Part shown: in pieces, positions 12,236 to 13,552 of the stretch
Layout: each line of letters opens with the position of its first letter
Numbering within the stretch: the stretch's first letter is position 1
Origin: an uncultured Alphaproteobacteria bacterium
GTDB lineage: Bacteria; Pseudomonadota; Alphaproteobacteria; Caulobacterales; Aquidulcibacteraceae
DNA length: 13,552 nt
Assembly (NCBI GenBank): GCA_937967725.1
Contig: CALBSY010000145.1
Location: 1-13,552 of the forward strand
Direction: 5' to 3'
Translations under genes and position numbers: made by a program
Notes under the pieces: generated by a model
What the model was told of the DNA's origin: nothing
What the model saw: only the letters and a program-made list of their open reading frames with translations
The model's database searches: none

Positions 12236-13417
12236 TCAGCACGCCTGGCCCGCGGCCCAGCCGCTCGACCACGCCCACTGGAAATTGTAGCCGCCGAGCC
12301 AGCCGGTGACGTCGACCGCCTCGCCGATGAAGTAGAGCCCCGGGACGTGGCGGCATTCCATCGTTTGTTGCGAGAGGGCGCTCGTGTCGATGCCGCCGGC
12401 GGTGACCTCGGCCTTGGCGTAGCCTTCCGTGCCGGTGGGCTGTGCAGCGCTATATTTTACTTTCCGCGCTGCCACGCGCAGCATCTCGTCGGAGCGCTCG
12501 CCAAGCTCGCCTTCCGGCAGTCCCGTGCAAAGCAGTTCTGCGAGACGCCCCGGCATGAGTTCTCCAACAATCGTTCTGATGCGCCGCTTCGGGTGTTCGC
12601 GCTTAGCGCGGACGAGAAACTCCATGTCCTGATCGGGCAGCCAATCAATGTGGATCGATTTGCCCGCGCGCCAATAAGATGAAATCTGGAGAATTGCCGG
12701 CCCTGATAGTCCGCGATGCGTGAACAGAAGAGCCTCGCGAAACCGCGTCTCGCTGAGAGTGACTTCGACGTATTGTGACACGCCGGCCAGTGGACGCATC
12801 CAATTGATGTCGCTGTTAGAGAAGGTGAGCGGAACTAGCGCCGGTCTCGGCGCGACGACCGGTACTCCGAACTGTGCAGCCAATTCGTAGGCGAAGCCTG
12901 TCCCTCCGAGCTTAGGGATCGACGGTCCGCCGCACGCGACGACGAGACGCGCTGAGACGAACTCACGAAGATCGGTGTCGACAATGTAGCGGTCGGTGCG
13001 GCGGACAGCGCTGATGCGGCAGCCGGTGACAACTTCCACGTGCCCCGTGGCGCATTCGTCCATGAGCATACGCACGATCTTCTGCGATGAGCGCGCGCCT
13101 TCACAGAAAAGCTGACCAAGCGTCTTCTCGTAGAAATCGATGCCGTGGCGTTCGACGAGATGCATGAAGTCGCGCGGCGTATGGCGCGTGAGCGCGGAGC
13201 GGGAGAAGTGTGGGTTGGCGGAGAGGTAACGCGCCGGATCGCCGGCGTCGAGATTAGTGAAATTGCAGCGCCCGCCGCCGGAGATGAGAATCTTGGCGCC
13301 TACTTCGGCGTTGTGCTCCAGCACCAAGACGCGCCGTCCGCGTCGCGCCGCATGCACGGCGCAATAGAGTCCGGCCGCGCCGGCGCCGATGATGATGACA
13401 TTGTATGCATTCCGCAT
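12236..13417 (-). CDS. BaiN/HI0933-family NAD(P)/FAD-dependent oxidoreductase
   Basis: The 393-residue flavoprotein starts with the dinucleotide-binding motif VIIIGAGAAGLYCA (about 7-20) and Glu34 at the end of the second strand, which binds the FAD ribose. The family signature KILISGGGRCNFTN follows at 42-55. Near the C-terminus, GLYFIGEAVDVTGWLGGYNFQWAWSSG closes the FAD site. Members include BaiN (a bile-acid-pathway reductase) and HI0933/YhiN, whose physiological reactions are mostly unknown. The frame is open to 13537, but those 40 codons overlap the preceding dehydrogenase gene in another frame. The ATG at 13417 begins the conserved sequence and shares its A with the upstream TAA. The gene converges on der with only 10 bp between stops. 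Confidence 0.9.
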   Translation of the reverse strand: MRNAYNVIIIGAGAAGLYCAVHAARRGRRVLVLEHNAEVGAKILISGGGRCNFTNLDAGDPARYLSANPHFSRSALTRHTPRDFMHLVERHGIDFYEKTLGQLFCEGARSSQKIVRMLMDECATGHVEVVTGCRISAVRRTDRYIVDTDLREFVSARLVVACGGPSIPKLGGTGFAYELAAQFGVPVVAPRPALVPLTFSNSDINWMRPLAGVSQYVEVTLSETRFREALLFTHRGLSGPAILQISSYWRAGKSIHIDWLPDQDMEFLVRAKREHPKRRIRTIVGELMPGRLAELLCTGLPEGELGERSDEMLRVAARKVKYSAAQPTGTEGYAKAEVTAGGIDTSALSQQTMECRHVPGLYFIGEAVDVTGWLGGYNFQWAWSSGWAAGQAC

Positions 13418-13552
13418 TAGCGGCGCTCGAACTGCACCCAGGCGCCGTTTTCTTGATAGTTCGCCTGAAGCATCTCGACGATCTGCGGCGCGATGTCCTC
13501 CGGCGTCGGCAGCGTCATCGGGTCTTCGCCGGGGCACGCCTTGGCGCGCATG
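13417..13552 (-). CDS. C-terminal end of a YciK-like short-chain dehydrogenase (partial, 5' end beyond window)
   Basis: The last 44 codons of a gene entering from the right edge end in TAA at 13419-13417. The sequence RAKACPGEDPMTLPTPEDIAPQI corresponds to the C-terminal segment of YciK-type SDR proteins (E. coli has RASAFPTEDPQKLKTPADI), which follows the substrate-binding region. The Rossmann motif and the Tyr-x-x-x-Lys active site would lie outside the window, so activity cannot be judged. The codon at 13551-13549 is an ATG, but by comparison with the family this is internal, not the start. Its stop overlaps the start of the flavoprotein gene by one base, so the two form an operon with coupled translation. 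Confidence 0.7.
   Translation of the reverse strand, partial: MRAKACPGEDPMTLPTPEDIAPQIVEMLQANYQENGAWVQFERR

Noticed and set aside
13418..13537. N-terminal extension of the flavoprotein by 40 residues
   Set aside because: The bases encode the end of a YciK-like dehydrogenase in another frame, and the FAD-binding motif begins immediately after the ATG at 13417.
1..13552. CRISPR array, insertion sequence, prophage or integrative element
   Set aside because: No regularly spaced repeats, transposase or integrase motifs, tRNA genes or target-site duplications were seen on either strand.

Overview
The window is GC-rich, densely packed bacterial chromosome. Gene content and order point to an Alphaproteobacterium, probably of the Caulobacterales/Hyphomonadaceae type. 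The clues are the panB, YfgM-like, bamB, der block, an ArsR/SRPBCC operon, ECF sigma cassettes with small membrane partners, many ATGA-type overlaps and a GCTAnnnn-like -10 element. The lineage is an inference from style, not from a marker gene. No tRNA, rRNA, CRISPR array, insertion sequence or phage gene was seen.

Layout. Positions 1-1135 (minus) hold a DHDPS/NAL-superfamily aldolase, cut by the left edge, and a LapA-type membrane protein. Positions 1260-2676 hold a VOC (glyoxalase-fold) protein (+), a glutathione S-transferase (-) and a YffB/ArsC-like thioredoxin-fold protein (+). A perfect 10-bp inverted repeat lies in front of the VOC gene. Positions 5033 down to 2673 form a compact minus-strand operon: ArsR-type repressor, two tandem SRPBCC/AHSA1 proteins, a YciI-domain protein and an alpha/beta hydrolase. 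Two identical 8-bp palindromes sit directly in front of the repressor start and overlap a plausible leaderless promoter.

Positions 5131-7800 (+) contain two consecutive copies of one three-gene plan: small three-helix membrane protein (DUF6249-like), ECF sigma factor, and two-helix putative anti-sigma. Copy A (5131-6347) is intact. In copy B (6425-7800) the sigma gene has a single in-frame TAG exactly in the linker between the sigma2 and sigma4 regions, with both halves otherwise well preserved. This is the most unusual feature of the window.

Positions 7887-12225 (+) are housekeeping genes: panB (pantothenate/CoA synthesis), then a YfgM-like tail-anchored TPR protein, bamB (outer-membrane protein assembly) and der (ribosome-assembly GTPase). 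The last three keep the order known from E. coli. The Der protein has non-standard G4 motifs in both GTPase domains. Positions 13552 down to 12236 (minus) hold the C-terminal end of a YciK-like short-chain dehydrogenase and a complete BaiN/HI0933-family flavoprotein; their stop and start codons share one base.

No non-coding stretch exceeds about 125 bp. Three gene pairs converge tail-to-tail, two with 4-bp overlaps and one with a 10-bp gap, leaving no room for ordinary terminators.
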